53,978 bases of DNA, taken from positions 1-53,978 of the forward strand of contig JAZNBA010000047.1 of the NCBI GenBank assembly GCA_045586785.1. Direction: 5' to 3'. Source of the DNA: UMGS1002 sp045586785. GTDB taxonomy: Bacteria; Bacillota; Clostridia; Oscillospirales; CAG-272. The notes under the pieces are model-generated. The model worked only from the letters and a program-made list of their open reading frames with translations, was not told the origin of the DNA and did no database searches. Position numbers and translations under genes: made by a program. Positions 43,780-50,728 of this stretch are shown one piece after another (position 1 is the stretch's first letter; every line of letters begins with the position of its first letter).

Positions 43780-43829
43780 CCCCCTCCGAAGTAATATAAA
43801 TATAATAAAAAATTCTTGTCCGGAGGGGG
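43780..43829 (+). promoter_or_regulatory. inverted repeat that can mask the ribosome site of the dac gene
   Basis: CCCCCTCCG (43780-43788), just after the gerW stop, is exactly complementary to CGGAGGGGG (43821-43829), which is the Shine-Dalgarno of the next gene (ATG at 43833). The loop of 32 bases is very AT-rich. In a gerW-dac transcript this hairpin would hide the ribosome site; a transcript starting in the loop would not. Confidence 0.6.
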
Positions 43830-43832
43830 CAT

Positions 43833-44990
43833 ATGTCAAAATTCATAAAATTTTTATCGTTTGTTTTTGCAATACTGCTTATCGTTGAGTTCATTCCAAC
43901 CGCTGTTTCTGCCAAAAATGATTACTCCAATGTAAACTCATCTCTCATCAGCACATCCGCACAGTCGTCCATATTGCTTGATGTGTCGGATGACAGCGTA
44001 CTGTATGCCAAAAACGCCGATCTGCGTCTGCCGATGGCGAGCACCACCAAAATAATGACAGCGCTCATAGCACTGGAGTACGGCAATATCGACACTCAAT
44101 ACGCAATACCTCAAAAAGCAGTTGGCGTAGAAGGCTCGTCGGTATATCTGGTAGAGGGTGAGCCGCTGACCTTGGGCGAGTTAGTATATGCCTTAATGCT
44201 GGAGTCCGCCAATGACGCGGCAGAAGCCATCGCCATTATTATCGCGGGAAGCACGGAGGCTTTTGCCGACATTATGAACCGTCGTGCAGAAGAATTGGAA
44301 CTTAACAACACTCATTTCACTAATCCCCACGGCCTTGATCACGATGAGCATTACACTACCGCATACGACCTTGCGCGACTTGCTTCGTTCGCCATCAAAA
44401 ATCCAAAATTCCGTGAAATAGTGTCCACAAGAAAAACCACTATCCCCTTCAACGGAGACGAAGGACGGCGGTTGCTGGTCAATCACAACCGACTTCTGCG
44501 AGAATATCGCGGAGCCATAGGCGTTAAGACCGGCTTTACCAAGCGCAGCGGACGCTGCCTCGTATCCGCCGCCGAACGTGACGGACTTACACTCGTAGCC
44601 GTTACCATCAACGCCCCCAACGACTGGCACGATCACACCGCTATGCTTGATTGGGGATTTGAAAATTATGTCCATTACGTGTTATCGGACGTGGGAGAAT
44701 ATAAGCTCACCATGCCTGTTACAGGCGGCAACACCCAATGGACAATATGCACTAACACGCAAAAAATCTGCGTGACGCTGAAAAGCGGTCACGGTCCTAT
44801 CAGCACCGAAGTCATAGCACCGCATTTTGTCTATGCGCCTATACAGCAAGCACAAACGGTAGGCAAGCTTATATACAAGTGTGACGGAGAAATAATAGGC
44901 GAATCAATATTGCAGACAACGACCCACGTTCAAGTCCAAAACGCAAAAAAAGGCTTTTGGCAGTGGTTACGCTCGCTGTTTCGCTTTTAA
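43833..44990 (+). CDS. D-alanyl-D-alanine carboxypeptidase (S11 family)
   Basis: 385 residues. A signal peptide (about 1-27, ending VSA-K) exports it. The penicillin-binding motifs are complete: S70-T-T-K73 in MASTTKIMTALIALE, S125-A-N127 in ESANDAAEAI, and K232-T-G234 in GVKTGFTKRSGRC. A C-terminal beta domain (about 285-360) follows, and the end WQWLRSLFRF is amphipathic, as in DacA/DacF membrane anchors. It removes the terminal D-Ala from peptidoglycan stem peptides. Homologues include the sporulation enzymes DacB and DacF; its place next to gerW fits but does not prove that. Confidence 0.94.
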   Translation: MSKFIKFLSFVFAILLIVEFIPTAVSAKNDYSNVNSSLISTSAQSSILLDVSDDSVLYAKNADLRLPMASTTKIMTALIALEYGNIDTQYAIPQKAVGVEGSSVYLVEGEPLTLGELVYALMLESANDAAEAIAIIIAGSTEAFADIMNRRAEELELNNTHFTNPHGLDHDEHYTTAYDLARLASFAIKNPKFREIVSTRKTTIPFNGDEGRRLLVNHNRLLREYRGAIGVKTGFTKRSGRCLVSAAERDGLTLVAVTINAPNDWHDHTAMLDWGFENYVHYVLSDVGEYKLTMPVTGGNTQWTICTNTQKICVTLKSGHGPISTEVIAPHFVYAPIQQAQTVGKLIYKCDGEIIGESILQTTTHVQVQNAKKGFWQWLRSLFRF

Positions 44991-45000
44991 ACAATAACAT

Positions 45001-45732
45001 ATGGAAAAAATAAGAATTCAAAAATTTTTCACGGACAACGCCGTTATGTCTCGCCGTGCCGCGGAAGCTGCAGTCGAGGCGGGGCGTGTTCTGATAAACG
45101 ACCAAAAAGCGCTTATCGGTCAAAAAATAGACCCTGAATGCGACATCGTAAAGCTGGACGGAAAAGTCATAAAGCCCATATCGCAGGATAAGCTGTACAT
45201 AATGCTCAACAAGCCTCGGGGTTATGTCACCACCCTGTCCGATGAACGCGGACGTCCTACAGTTACAACGCTTGTAGCCGATTGCGGTGCTCGCGTTTAT
45301 CCCGTAGGCAGACTTGATATGGACTCTGAAGGACTATTGTTGCTCACAAATGACGGCGAATTGACCCTGCGCCTGACGCATCCGCGTCACGAGATACCCA
45401 AAATATATCATGTGACACTTCGAGGAGAGGTATCCGACACCGATATTGTTGCGCTTCAAAATGTCCGCAAGATCGACGATTACGAGTTAGCTCCCGTGGG
45501 CATACGTCTGCTCTCTCGCGGTGGCGGCAAAACTTTAGTTGAATTTACGCTTTATGAGGGCAGAAACCGTCAGATACGCAAAATGTGCGAGGCAGTGTCA
45601 CTTCGCATAACACAGCTGCGGCGTGTTGCCATAGGCGAGCTGAAGCTGGGCGATCTGCAGCTCGGTAAATGGCGTAACCTGACACAAACCCAAATAGACT
45701 ATTTATATCAAAAAAAGGAAGACGAAAAATGA
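45001..45732 (+). CDS. rluB: RluB-family 23S rRNA pseudouridine synthase
   Basis: 243 residues. An S4 domain (RIQKFFTDNAVMSRRAAEAAVEAG) and a catalytic domain with MLNKPRGYVTTLSDERGRPTV and GRLDMDSEGLLLLTNDGE, the Asp being the nucleophile; NRQIRKMCEAV follows. In the family it modifies U2605 of 23S rRNA. The ATG lies 10 bases after the dac stop, with no clear ribosome site, so translation may depend on coupling. It overlaps the next gene as ATGA. Confidence 0.92.
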   Translation: MEKIRIQKFFTDNAVMSRRAAEAAVEAGRVLINDQKALIGQKIDPECDIVKLDGKVIKPISQDKLYIMLNKPRGYVTTLSDERGRPTVTTLVADCGARVYPVGRLDMDSEGLLLLTNDGELTLRLTHPRHEIPKIYHVTLRGEVSDTDIVALQNVRKIDDYELAPVGIRLLSRGGGKTLVEFTLYEGRNRQIRKMCEAVSLRITQLRRVAIGELKLGDLQLGKWRNLTQTQIDYLYQKKEDEK

Positions 45733-46121
45733 TAGAGGTACTCCCCATTCAATCCAAAGCCGAGCAAGAGGCACTTTGCGCTCGTTGCGGCATCAAATAT
45801 GATATTGCCGCTATGGCTTACGGTTCGCAGACAGAGGGTGAAATGACCGGAATCTGCCAATTCTCCATTGACGATCAAGGCGGGCACGTGCTTACCATCG
45901 GAAGAGTTCCGGGACACGACGATTTTGAAACAGTATTTCTTCTGGGACGCGCGGCGCTTAATTTCATTGATCTGTGCGGAGTTCATTATGCAACATATGA
46001 CGGCGAGCTTTTTGACGAAAGCTCCATCCGCGCCATCGGTTTTACCAAAAATTCCGACGGCAAATACGACGTTGACCTGACGGATTTCTTTACGCATCCC
46101 TGTCAGCATCACAACAATTAA
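45729..46121 (+). CDS. small protein of unknown function downstream of rluB
   Basis: 130 residues, starting in the rluB stop codon (ATGA, 45729-45732). The sequence has GNAT-like features (strand QFSIDDQGGHVLTIGRVPGHDDFETVFLLGRAALNFIDLCG, then SSIRAIGFTKNSDGKYDVDLTDFF), but no clear acetyl-CoA P-loop. A similar gene beside rluB occurs in Clostridia, by my recollection. Function unknown. A terminator follows. Confidence 0.8.
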   Translation: MIEVLPIQSKAEQEALCARCGIKYDIAAMAYGSQTEGEMTGICQFSIDDQGGHVLTIGRVPGHDDFETVFLLGRAALNFIDLCGVHYATYDGELFDESSIRAIGFTKNSDGKYDVDLTDFFTHPCQHHNN

Positions 46122-46146
46122 TTCAAAACATACTCAATTAGCCATA

Positions 46147-46194
46147 AAAAATGCGGTATTTGTCAATTTTTTACAATTTGACGGCCGCATTTTT
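46147..46194 (+). terminator. terminator after the rluB unit
   Basis: AAAAATGCGG (46147-46156) pairs with CCGCATTTTT (46185-46194), with an inner TGTCAA/TTGACG-type helix. The 3' arm forms the T-run. Confidence 0.75.
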
Positions 46195-46219
46195 GTTTAC
46201 ATTTTTTTCCATTTTGCTG

Positions 46220-46248
46220 TTGATTTATTTTCCATTTTATGGTATAAT
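46220..46248 (+). promoter_or_regulatory. promoter of spo0A
   Basis: TTGATT (46220-46225), a 17-base spacer and a perfect TATAAT (46243-46248), 34 bases before the start codon. No clear 0A box (TTGTCGAA) is seen nearby. Confidence 0.75.
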
Positions 46249-46282
46249 GTCTGCGTAAGAACACAACTCGGAGGACATATAA

Positions 46283-47062
46283 ATGGAATACAACACAAAA
46301 ATACTTATTGCGGACGAAAACCACAACCAGCGCGCCGCCCTGCGCGACGGTCTTATGCGTGCGGGATATCGCCATATTGAAGAAGCGGTCAACGGCGAGG
46401 ACGCGCTCACTAAGCTGTCACGCTTCCACCCGGATATCGCGCTGGTAGACATCTGGCTTTCCAAAATGGATGGCATCGGTGTCATACGTAACAGTCGGAA
46501 TATTGACTTTGCGCCGGACAAGCCGCCAGCATTTATTGTGGTTTCAATGGTATCAAATCAAGGCTTGTTTATTGAAGCAACCAACGCGGGAGCCGAGCGT
46601 TGTCTGCTCAAACCCTACGACATAGGCAATCTTTGCGACCATATTGAAACTATCAGCCGCGCAAGAGGTCAGTCGTCAAGCGTTTCGCACGCCGGCAGTG
46701 ACAGCAACGTGGACATCGAAGCACAGGTGACAAAAATCATTCACCAGATAGGCGTCCCCGCCCACATCAAGGGTTACCAATACTTGCGCACCGCCATACT
46801 TCTGACTATCAACGACTCAGACATTATCAACTCGGTTACAAAAGTGCTCTACCCTTCCGTTGCAAAGAAGTACCAGACCACTACCAGCCGCGTCGAGCGT
46901 GCCATCCGCCACGCAATTGAAGTCGCGTGGGACAGAGGCGATGTAGACACTCTCAACTCCTACTTCGGTTACACAATACAGAACAGCCGCGGAAAGCCGA
47001 CCAATAGCGAGTTCATTGCGATGATAGCGGATAACCTAAGACTTAAATATAAATTATATTAA
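46283..47062 (+). CDS. spo0A: sporulation master regulator Spo0A
   Basis: 259 residues. Receiver domain with acidic pair D11-E12, phosphoacceptor Asp56 in ALVDIWLSKMDG, Ser88 and Lys110 in CLLKPYD. The usual MP after the phosphorylated strand is replaced by LS. The C-terminal effector domain is strongly Spo0A: IIHQIGVPAHIKGYQYLRTAI, VLYPSVAKKYQTTTSRVERAIRHAIEVAWDRG, and KPTNSEFIAMIADNLRL. It binds 0A boxes and starts sporulation after phosphorelay or kinase input. GGAGGA precedes the ATG. It stands alone; spoIVB, often adjacent, is not present here. Confidence 0.96.
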   Translation: MEYNTKILIADENHNQRAALRDGLMRAGYRHIEEAVNGEDALTKLSRFHPDIALVDIWLSKMDGIGVIRNSRNIDFAPDKPPAFIVVSMVSNQGLFIEATNAGAERCLLKPYDIGNLCDHIETISRARGQSSSVSHAGSDSNVDIEAQVTKIIHQIGVPAHIKGYQYLRTAILLTINDSDIINSVTKVLYPSVAKKYQTTTSRVERAIRHAIEVAWDRGDVDTLNSYFGYTIQNSRGKPTNSEFIAMIADNLRLKYKLY

Positions 47063-47066
47063 CAAT

Positions 47067-47093
47067 AAAGGGATAGGCGATGCCTATCCCTTT
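47067..47093. terminator. bidirectional terminator between spo0A and the sigma-factor gene
   Basis: A 12-bp stem, AAAGGGATAGGC with GCCTATCCCTTT, around GAT, lying between the two convergent stop codons with T/A runs on both sides. Confidence 0.85.
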
Positions 47094-47096
47094 TGC

Positions 47097-48704
47097 TTAT
47101 CCAATTATAAGATGCATCCCCGCCGTAGACTTTTTGACGTCCTCGGGAACTATCAGCTTGCCGCTGTCCACAAGATCGTGAATTGTCATCATTCGCGCCT
47201 GCAATATGTCGCTGGACGCAACGTAGGCGGTCTGCATATGCAAAACCTCGTGGCTGTAGCGTTTCAAAATGTTGATTATGCTGTCGAAGGCGTCCTGAAG
47301 ATTTGCCACGACCTTTTCGAAATCGGGGTGAGAATCCAGCATATCGATCAGCGCTCTCTGCTGTGCCTTCGTCATAACGACAACATCAAATACAGCATTT
47401 CCCTGCTCATCTGCATGAGCATATTTGCCGTCTATCTTGCCCCATACGATACGCTCGTTTTCATTCAGCGTGGAAATATTACGCTTATTCCGAATAATAT
47501 CTCCCATCAGCGCGGCAATTATTCCGTCATCCGGCTCGCCTACCTGATTCCACATATTGTAGTCGCTGATCTTATATGTCCAAAACATATTTGCGCGGTT
47601 GCCGCAGCCGTTATGACCGACAAAAAGCCTTTCGGGCAGTTCTGTATATTCATAACCTCGAATGCCCCAATTCTCACCGTTTGCGCGAGTCTCGGGCCAA
47701 TCATAGGTGTGTCCATTGACACGTTCAACGCACCAGTCTACAAGTGAAATGGTCAAGTACCATTTAAGTACGTTATCGCTGATATTATCTCCCGCGATAC
47801 CGAGAGCGCGGATCTCTGGCAGCTTGTCTGTAATTATTTTGTTTATCAGCTCACTTCTCTGCTTGGAGCCCTTGCGCATAATGCCGTAAGTATCAAGCTG
47901 ACACTCCTTGTCGGATATAAAGAAATCTGTAATGTATTTTTCGCCCACCTTTTTGAGCAGGGTCGCTTTTGACAATATCTCGACCTCTTCCTCCATATAA
48001 GGCATCGCAATACCCAGCTCCATGGAAAGCTCCTCTATGGTCGAGGGGTTATTGCTTGCATGCAGCAATATGTTTTTGGGTATTTTTCTGGTTATAACCT
48101 TCCAGGGCAGGCCGCTGGGCTGATATCCGCCGGACGAAAAGCTTATGTCCTCGGGCTTATAGCTCTTAATTCCGAATTCTCTTGCCATATTCATACCTTC
48201 TTTCAGTATTTTTCTCGCGCGGTGAAGCTTTGACGTCACCGTACCTTTGGGAAGACCGAGAGATTTTGCAATGTCATCAACACGCCTGTCATCTATGTAG
48301 TAAGCCACAACGATATTGCGATACTCCGCCGAAATGAGCGCCAACTCTCTCCTAAGTAACGCTAACTCCTCGTTATGTATCATTTCCTCAACAATATTCT
48401 CGCTCTCGTCCTCAAGCTCATAGTCACCTATGTCGTCACCGATAAACGACGCGGCGCGCTTATGCTTTTTATCTGCCCACACACTGTAGCGGTTGCGCGC
48501 AATTTGCCATACCCAAGCCGAAAAGCTATCCGGTAAAGCTCCGCTGTCCAGCGCGGACAAAATATTCAGCGCGATATCCTGCGTAAGCTCCTCTGCCTCA
48601 TAGCTGTCGCCCGTCTTTTTAAGACAAAAGTAAAACAGCTTTTGCATATAGCTTTCCGCAAACTCGCTCATAAGCTTATCACACATTGACATTTCTTCAG
48701 ACAT
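47097..48704 (-). CDS. ECF-like sigma-70 factor with a large C-terminal extension
   Basis: 535 residues from the ATG at 48704, set by GGGAGG 7 bases upstream. The first ~190 residues form a normal ECF sigma factor: sigma-2 (SYEAEELTQDIALNILSAL, AWVWQIARNRYSVWADKKHK) and sigma-4 (LALISAEYRNIVVAYYIDDRRVDDIAKSLGLPKGTVTSKLHRARKIL). A further ~345 residues follow, beginning with a winged-helix-like segment (IPKNILLHASNNPSTIEELSMELGIAMPYMEEEVEILSKATLLKK), then a mixed domain with aromatic-rich WENWGIRGYEYTELPERLFVGHNG-type sequence. The extension may sense a signal or regulate the sigma activity in place of an anti-sigma factor, none of which is encoded beside it. Confidence 0.88.
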   Translation of the reverse strand: MSEEMSMCDKLMSEFAESYMQKLFYFCLKKTGDSYEAEELTQDIALNILSALDSGALPDSFSAWVWQIARNRYSVWADKKHKRAASFIGDDIGDYELEDESENIVEEMIHNEELALLRRELALISAEYRNIVVAYYIDDRRVDDIAKSLGLPKGTVTSKLHRARKILKEGMNMAREFGIKSYKPEDISFSSGGYQPSGLPWKVITRKIPKNILLHASNNPSTIEELSMELGIAMPYMEEEVEILSKATLLKKVGEKYITDFFISDKECQLDTYGIMRKGSKQRSELINKIITDKLPEIRALGIAGDNISDNVLKWYLTISLVDWCVERVNGHTYDWPETRANGENWGIRGYEYTELPERLFVGHNGCGNRANMFWTYKISDYNMWNQVGEPDDGIIAALMGDIIRNKRNISTLNENERIVWGKIDGKYAHADEQGNAVFDVVVMTKAQQRALIDMLDSHPDFEKVVANLQDAFDSIINILKRYSHEVLHMQTAYVASSDILQARMMTIHDLVDSGKLIVPEDVKKSTAGMHLIIG

Positions 48705-48779
48705 TTTCTCGCCTCCCTTCACTCATATAGTGTGCAAATTCGGAATTTGATTGCAAAAAGTTTTAAAAATTTTATAAAT

Positions 48780-48808
48780 ATTATATCAAAGTTCAGCGAA
48801 CAATTCAA
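48780..48808 (-). promoter_or_regulatory. promoter of the sigma-factor gene
   Basis: On the minus strand, TTGAAT (48808-48803), a 17-base spacer and TATAAT (48785-48780), 76 bases upstream of the start codon. It is divergent from the promoter at 48815. Confidence 0.65.
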
Positions 48809-48814
48809 GTGCAC

Positions 48815-48843
48815 TTTACATTTGCGCGAGTTTGTGTTAAAAT
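48815..48843 (+). promoter_or_regulatory. promoter of the DUF362/ferredoxin gene
   Basis: TTTACA (48815-48820), a 17-base spacer and TAAAAT (48838-48843), 26 bases before the start codon. Its -35 is only 6 bases from the -35 of the divergent sigma-gene promoter. Confidence 0.65.
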
Positions 48844-48869
48844 ATAAAAAAACCATCAGGAAGATATAT

Positions 48870-50036
48870 ATGAACAAAGTATCAATAGTTCCCTGTCCCG
48901 ACTACAGCGACGCGGCGGTGACCTCGGCGCTTGACGCTGTTCTTGCGCCGCTGGGCGGTCTTGATTGGGTAAAACCCGAAATGACAGTCGCCATCAAAGC
49001 CAATCTCGTAACGTTTATGAAACCCGAAAAAGCGGCTACCACGCACCCGTCCTTGCTTTGCGCGTTGACACGCCGCCTTGTTGAGCGTGGCGCCCGCGTG
49101 ATCGTGGGAGACAGTCCCGGCGGACTTTACAACGCTGCATTTGTAGGCAAGGTATACAGCGTTTGCGGACTTCGTGCGATTGAGGAGTGCGGCGGTGAGC
49201 TGAATCACGATTTCGGTCAAAAAGATGCCGACTTCCCCGACGCTCACGCGGCAAAGCATTTTACTTATACGTCCTATCTTGACAGTGCCGATGCCGTCAT
49301 CAATTTTTGCAAGCTGAAATCCCACGGAATGATGGGACTTTCCTGCGCCGTCAAAAATATGTTCGGCGTAGTGCCCGGCACGATGAAGCCCGAATATCAC
49401 TATCTTTTCCCCGACCACGCAGTCTTTGCGGATATGATCGTGGACCTGAACGAATATTTCCGTTTCAAAGTGGTGCTCAACATCTGCGATGCCATAGTCG
49501 GCATGGAGGGTAACGGACCGACAGCGGGTGATCCCCGTCATATCGGCGCACTCATTGCCTCACGCTCCCCTTATCATCTCGACCTTGTAGCTGCCGATAT
49601 TATCGGAATGAAAAAAGACAACGTCCCCACGCTTGAAGCAGCATATGAGCGCGGTCTCGCTCCTGCTACAGCACAAGAGGTGGACATTATAGGCGATGCG
49701 GCAGCGCTTTACGTCGAGGACTATAAAAAGCTACTGACGCACTCAAGCCTTGAATTTAAAAATTTCATAGGCGGCGCGGCAGGTCCCCTGCTGGGAACGA
49801 TTGCGAGCAAGCTTTTACGCACACGTCCCAAGGTAAAGACAAAAGAATGTATAGGCTGCGGTGTGTGCTATAACATATGCCCTGCAAAAGCCATTGTCAT
49901 CAAGAACAAAATTGCGATAATTGATAAAAAATCCTGTATCCGTTGTTTTTGCTGTCAGGAGTTCTGCCCCAAAGGGGCGATGAAAGTGCATCGCACGGCA
50001 ATTGCCCGTCTGCTTGTCAAGGACAGTAAGAAATAA
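48870..50036 (+). CDS. DUF362 protein with two 4Fe-4S ferredoxin clusters
   Basis: 388 residues from the ATG at 48870 (AGGAAG 6 bases upstream); the frame extends upstream across the promoter and is not translated there. The N-terminal DUF362 domain has VAIKANLV, TTHPSLLCALTRRLVERGARVIVGDSPGG, INFCKLKSHGMMGLSCAVKNMFGVVPGTMK and ICDAIVGMEGNGPTAGDPRHIG. The C-terminus carries two CxxCxxCxxxC motifs, CIGCGVCYNICP and CIRCFCCQEFCP, for two 4Fe-4S clusters. Such proteins are common in anaerobes and presumably move electrons; the substrate is unknown. No partner gene is adjacent. Confidence 0.92.
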   Translation: MNKVSIVPCPDYSDAAVTSALDAVLAPLGGLDWVKPEMTVAIKANLVTFMKPEKAATTHPSLLCALTRRLVERGARVIVGDSPGGLYNAAFVGKVYSVCGLRAIEECGGELNHDFGQKDADFPDAHAAKHFTYTSYLDSADAVINFCKLKSHGMMGLSCAVKNMFGVVPGTMKPEYHYLFPDHAVFADMIVDLNEYFRFKVVLNICDAIVGMEGNGPTAGDPRHIGALIASRSPYHLDLVAADIIGMKKDNVPTLEAAYERGLAPATAQEVDIIGDAAALYVEDYKKLLTHSSLEFKNFIGGAAGPLLGTIASKLLRTRPKVKTKECIGCGVCYNICPAKAIVIKNKIAIIDKKSCIRCFCCQEFCPKGAMKVHRTAIARLLVKDSKK

Positions 50037-50043
50037 TCACAAA

Positions 50044-50301
50044 TATCCTCCGCGCGCTTAGCGTGTTATCCTTAACGGAGAACACGCTAAAACTAAGTTT
50101 GCCCTTACGGGCAAGTGAAGTTATCTTCGATAGTGAAGTTCACTTCGTGAGTGAAGTTTCGCCTCACGGCGAAGCGAGGGCAAACTTAACTTCACTTGGG
50201 CGTAAGCCCAAACTTCACTGCTTAGCAACTTCACTTTTGCGATAGCAAAAAACTTCACAATACAGAAAAGAGAGAGCGTCACATATTTTGCGCGGAGGAT
50301 A
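50044..50301. repeat. 258-bp element with 12-bp terminal inverted repeats and a GTGAAGTT box array
   Basis: TATCCTCCGCGC (50044-50055) and its exact complement (50290-50301) bound the element, flanked by AAA on both sides. Inside: a TTAGCGTGTT/AACACGCTAA hairpin (50058-50067 and 50081-50090); GTGAAGTT boxes at 50115, 50133 and 50151; a long inverted pair AAGTTTGCCC/GGGCAAACTT (50095-50104 and 50178-50187); then inverted boxes AACTTCAC at 50188, 50211, 50227 and 50251. The gaps between boxes are short palindromes, each different (e.g. ATC-TTC-GAT, TGGGC-GTAA-GCCCA, TTTTGC-GATA-GCAAAA-like). There is no protein frame I trust. It resembles a MITE-like or REP/BIME-like element. It fills the gap between the DUF362 gene and the tRNA promoter. 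Confidence 0.7.
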
Positions 50302-50331
50302 AAATTAAGTATAAAATTTATCAAAATACTA

Positions 50332-50360
50332 TTGCAATATTTCCTGACTTATGGTATAAT
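50332..50360 (+). promoter_or_regulatory. promoter of the tRNA-Thr gene
   Basis: TTGCAA (50332-50337), a 17-base spacer and TATAAT (50355-50360), 10 bases before the mature tRNA. Confidence 0.75.
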
Positions 50361-50370
50361 ATGTCTTGTT

Positions 50371-50446
50371 GCTGGTGTGGCTCAGTTGGTAGAGCAGTTG
50401 ATTCGTAATCAACAGGTCGCGGGTTCGAGTCCCGCCACCAGCTCCA
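50371..50446 (+). tRNA. tRNA-Thr, anticodon CGU
   Basis: 76 bases including an encoded CCA. Acceptor stem GCTGGTG/CACCAGC pairs perfectly; D arm GCTC/GAGC; anticodon stem GTTGA/TCAAC with loop TTCGTAA, giving anticodon CGT at 50404-50406; T arm GCGGG-TTCGAGT-CCCGC. CGU reads the ACG threonine codon. It is a single gene with its own promoter and terminator. Confidence 0.97.
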
Positions 50447-50447
50447 G

Positions 50448-50475
50448 AAAAAAGCACGCTTATGCGTGCTTTTTT
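50448..50475 (+). terminator. terminator of the tRNA-Thr gene
   Basis: A 12-bp stem, AAAAAAGCACGC with GCGTGCTTTTTT, around a 4-base loop, starting two bases after the CCA end. Confidence 0.9.
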
Positions 50476-50485
50476 CAACGAAATT

Positions 50486-50672
50486 TGCCTTCGGCACGTG
50501 AAATATGGCTTCGCCATGTGAAATAGCTTCGCTGTGAAATATTTGCTTCGCAAATGTGAAGAGGCGAATTTCATTTCACACTGCGACCTAATCGTTGCTC
50601 TGCAACGGGAGCAATATTTCACAATTTCCGCAAGGAAATTATTTCACATTCGGCGCAAACCGAATATTTCAC
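50486..50672. repeat. array of GTGAAATA boxes alternating with short palindromes
   Basis: GTGAAATA at 50498, 50518 and 50534, variant GTGAAGAG at 50556, then inverted copies: variant CATTTCAC at 50572 and TATTTCAC at 50615, 50640 and 50665. The gaps are mostly self-complementary: TGCC-TTC-GGCA before the first box, TGGC-TTC-GCCA, AGC-TTC-GCT, TTTGC-TTC-GCAAA, GTTGC-TCT-GCAAC, ATTTCC-GCAA-GGAAAT, TTCGG-CGCAAA-CCGAA. The orientation of boxes flips at about 50565. The last box abuts the -35 of the rsmA promoter. Gaps vary in length and are palindromic, so this is not a CRISPR array. Confidence 0.7.
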
Positions 50673-50701
50673 TTGAAAAACGGAAGAATTTATGCTACAA
50701 T
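50673..50701 (+). promoter_or_regulatory. promoter of rsmA
   Basis: TTGAAA (50673-50678), a 17-base spacer and TACAAT (50696-50701). The -35 begins at the base after the last TATTTCAC box. Confidence 0.65.
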
Positions 50702-50728
50702 ACATTTATATGGAGGTGGGGATATAAT

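Noticed and set aside
48732..48869. Longer N-terminus for the DUF362 protein
   Set aside because: The extra codons overlap both divergent promoters and lack a ribosome site; AGGAAG fits the ATG at 48870.
48882..49541. Long minus-strand open frame inside the DUF362 gene
   Set aside because: It is antisense to a gene with clear motifs, has no ribosome site and no recognisable protein features. The same applies to the antisense frames in dnaK, lacZ, smc and trmFO.
50063..50245. Protein encoded within the left repeat element
   Set aside because: The frames there are translations of repeat boxes, with no ribosome site and no plausible fold.
50498..50672. CRISPR array
   Set aside because: Repeats are only 8 bases, gaps vary from about 8 to 35 bases, the gaps are palindromic, and the boxes switch orientation midway. 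No cas genes are present.
50534..50728. N-terminal extension of RsmA through the repeat array
   Set aside because: The extension is made of the GTGAAATA/palindrome repeats and contains the promoter; GGAGGTG fixes the start at 50729.
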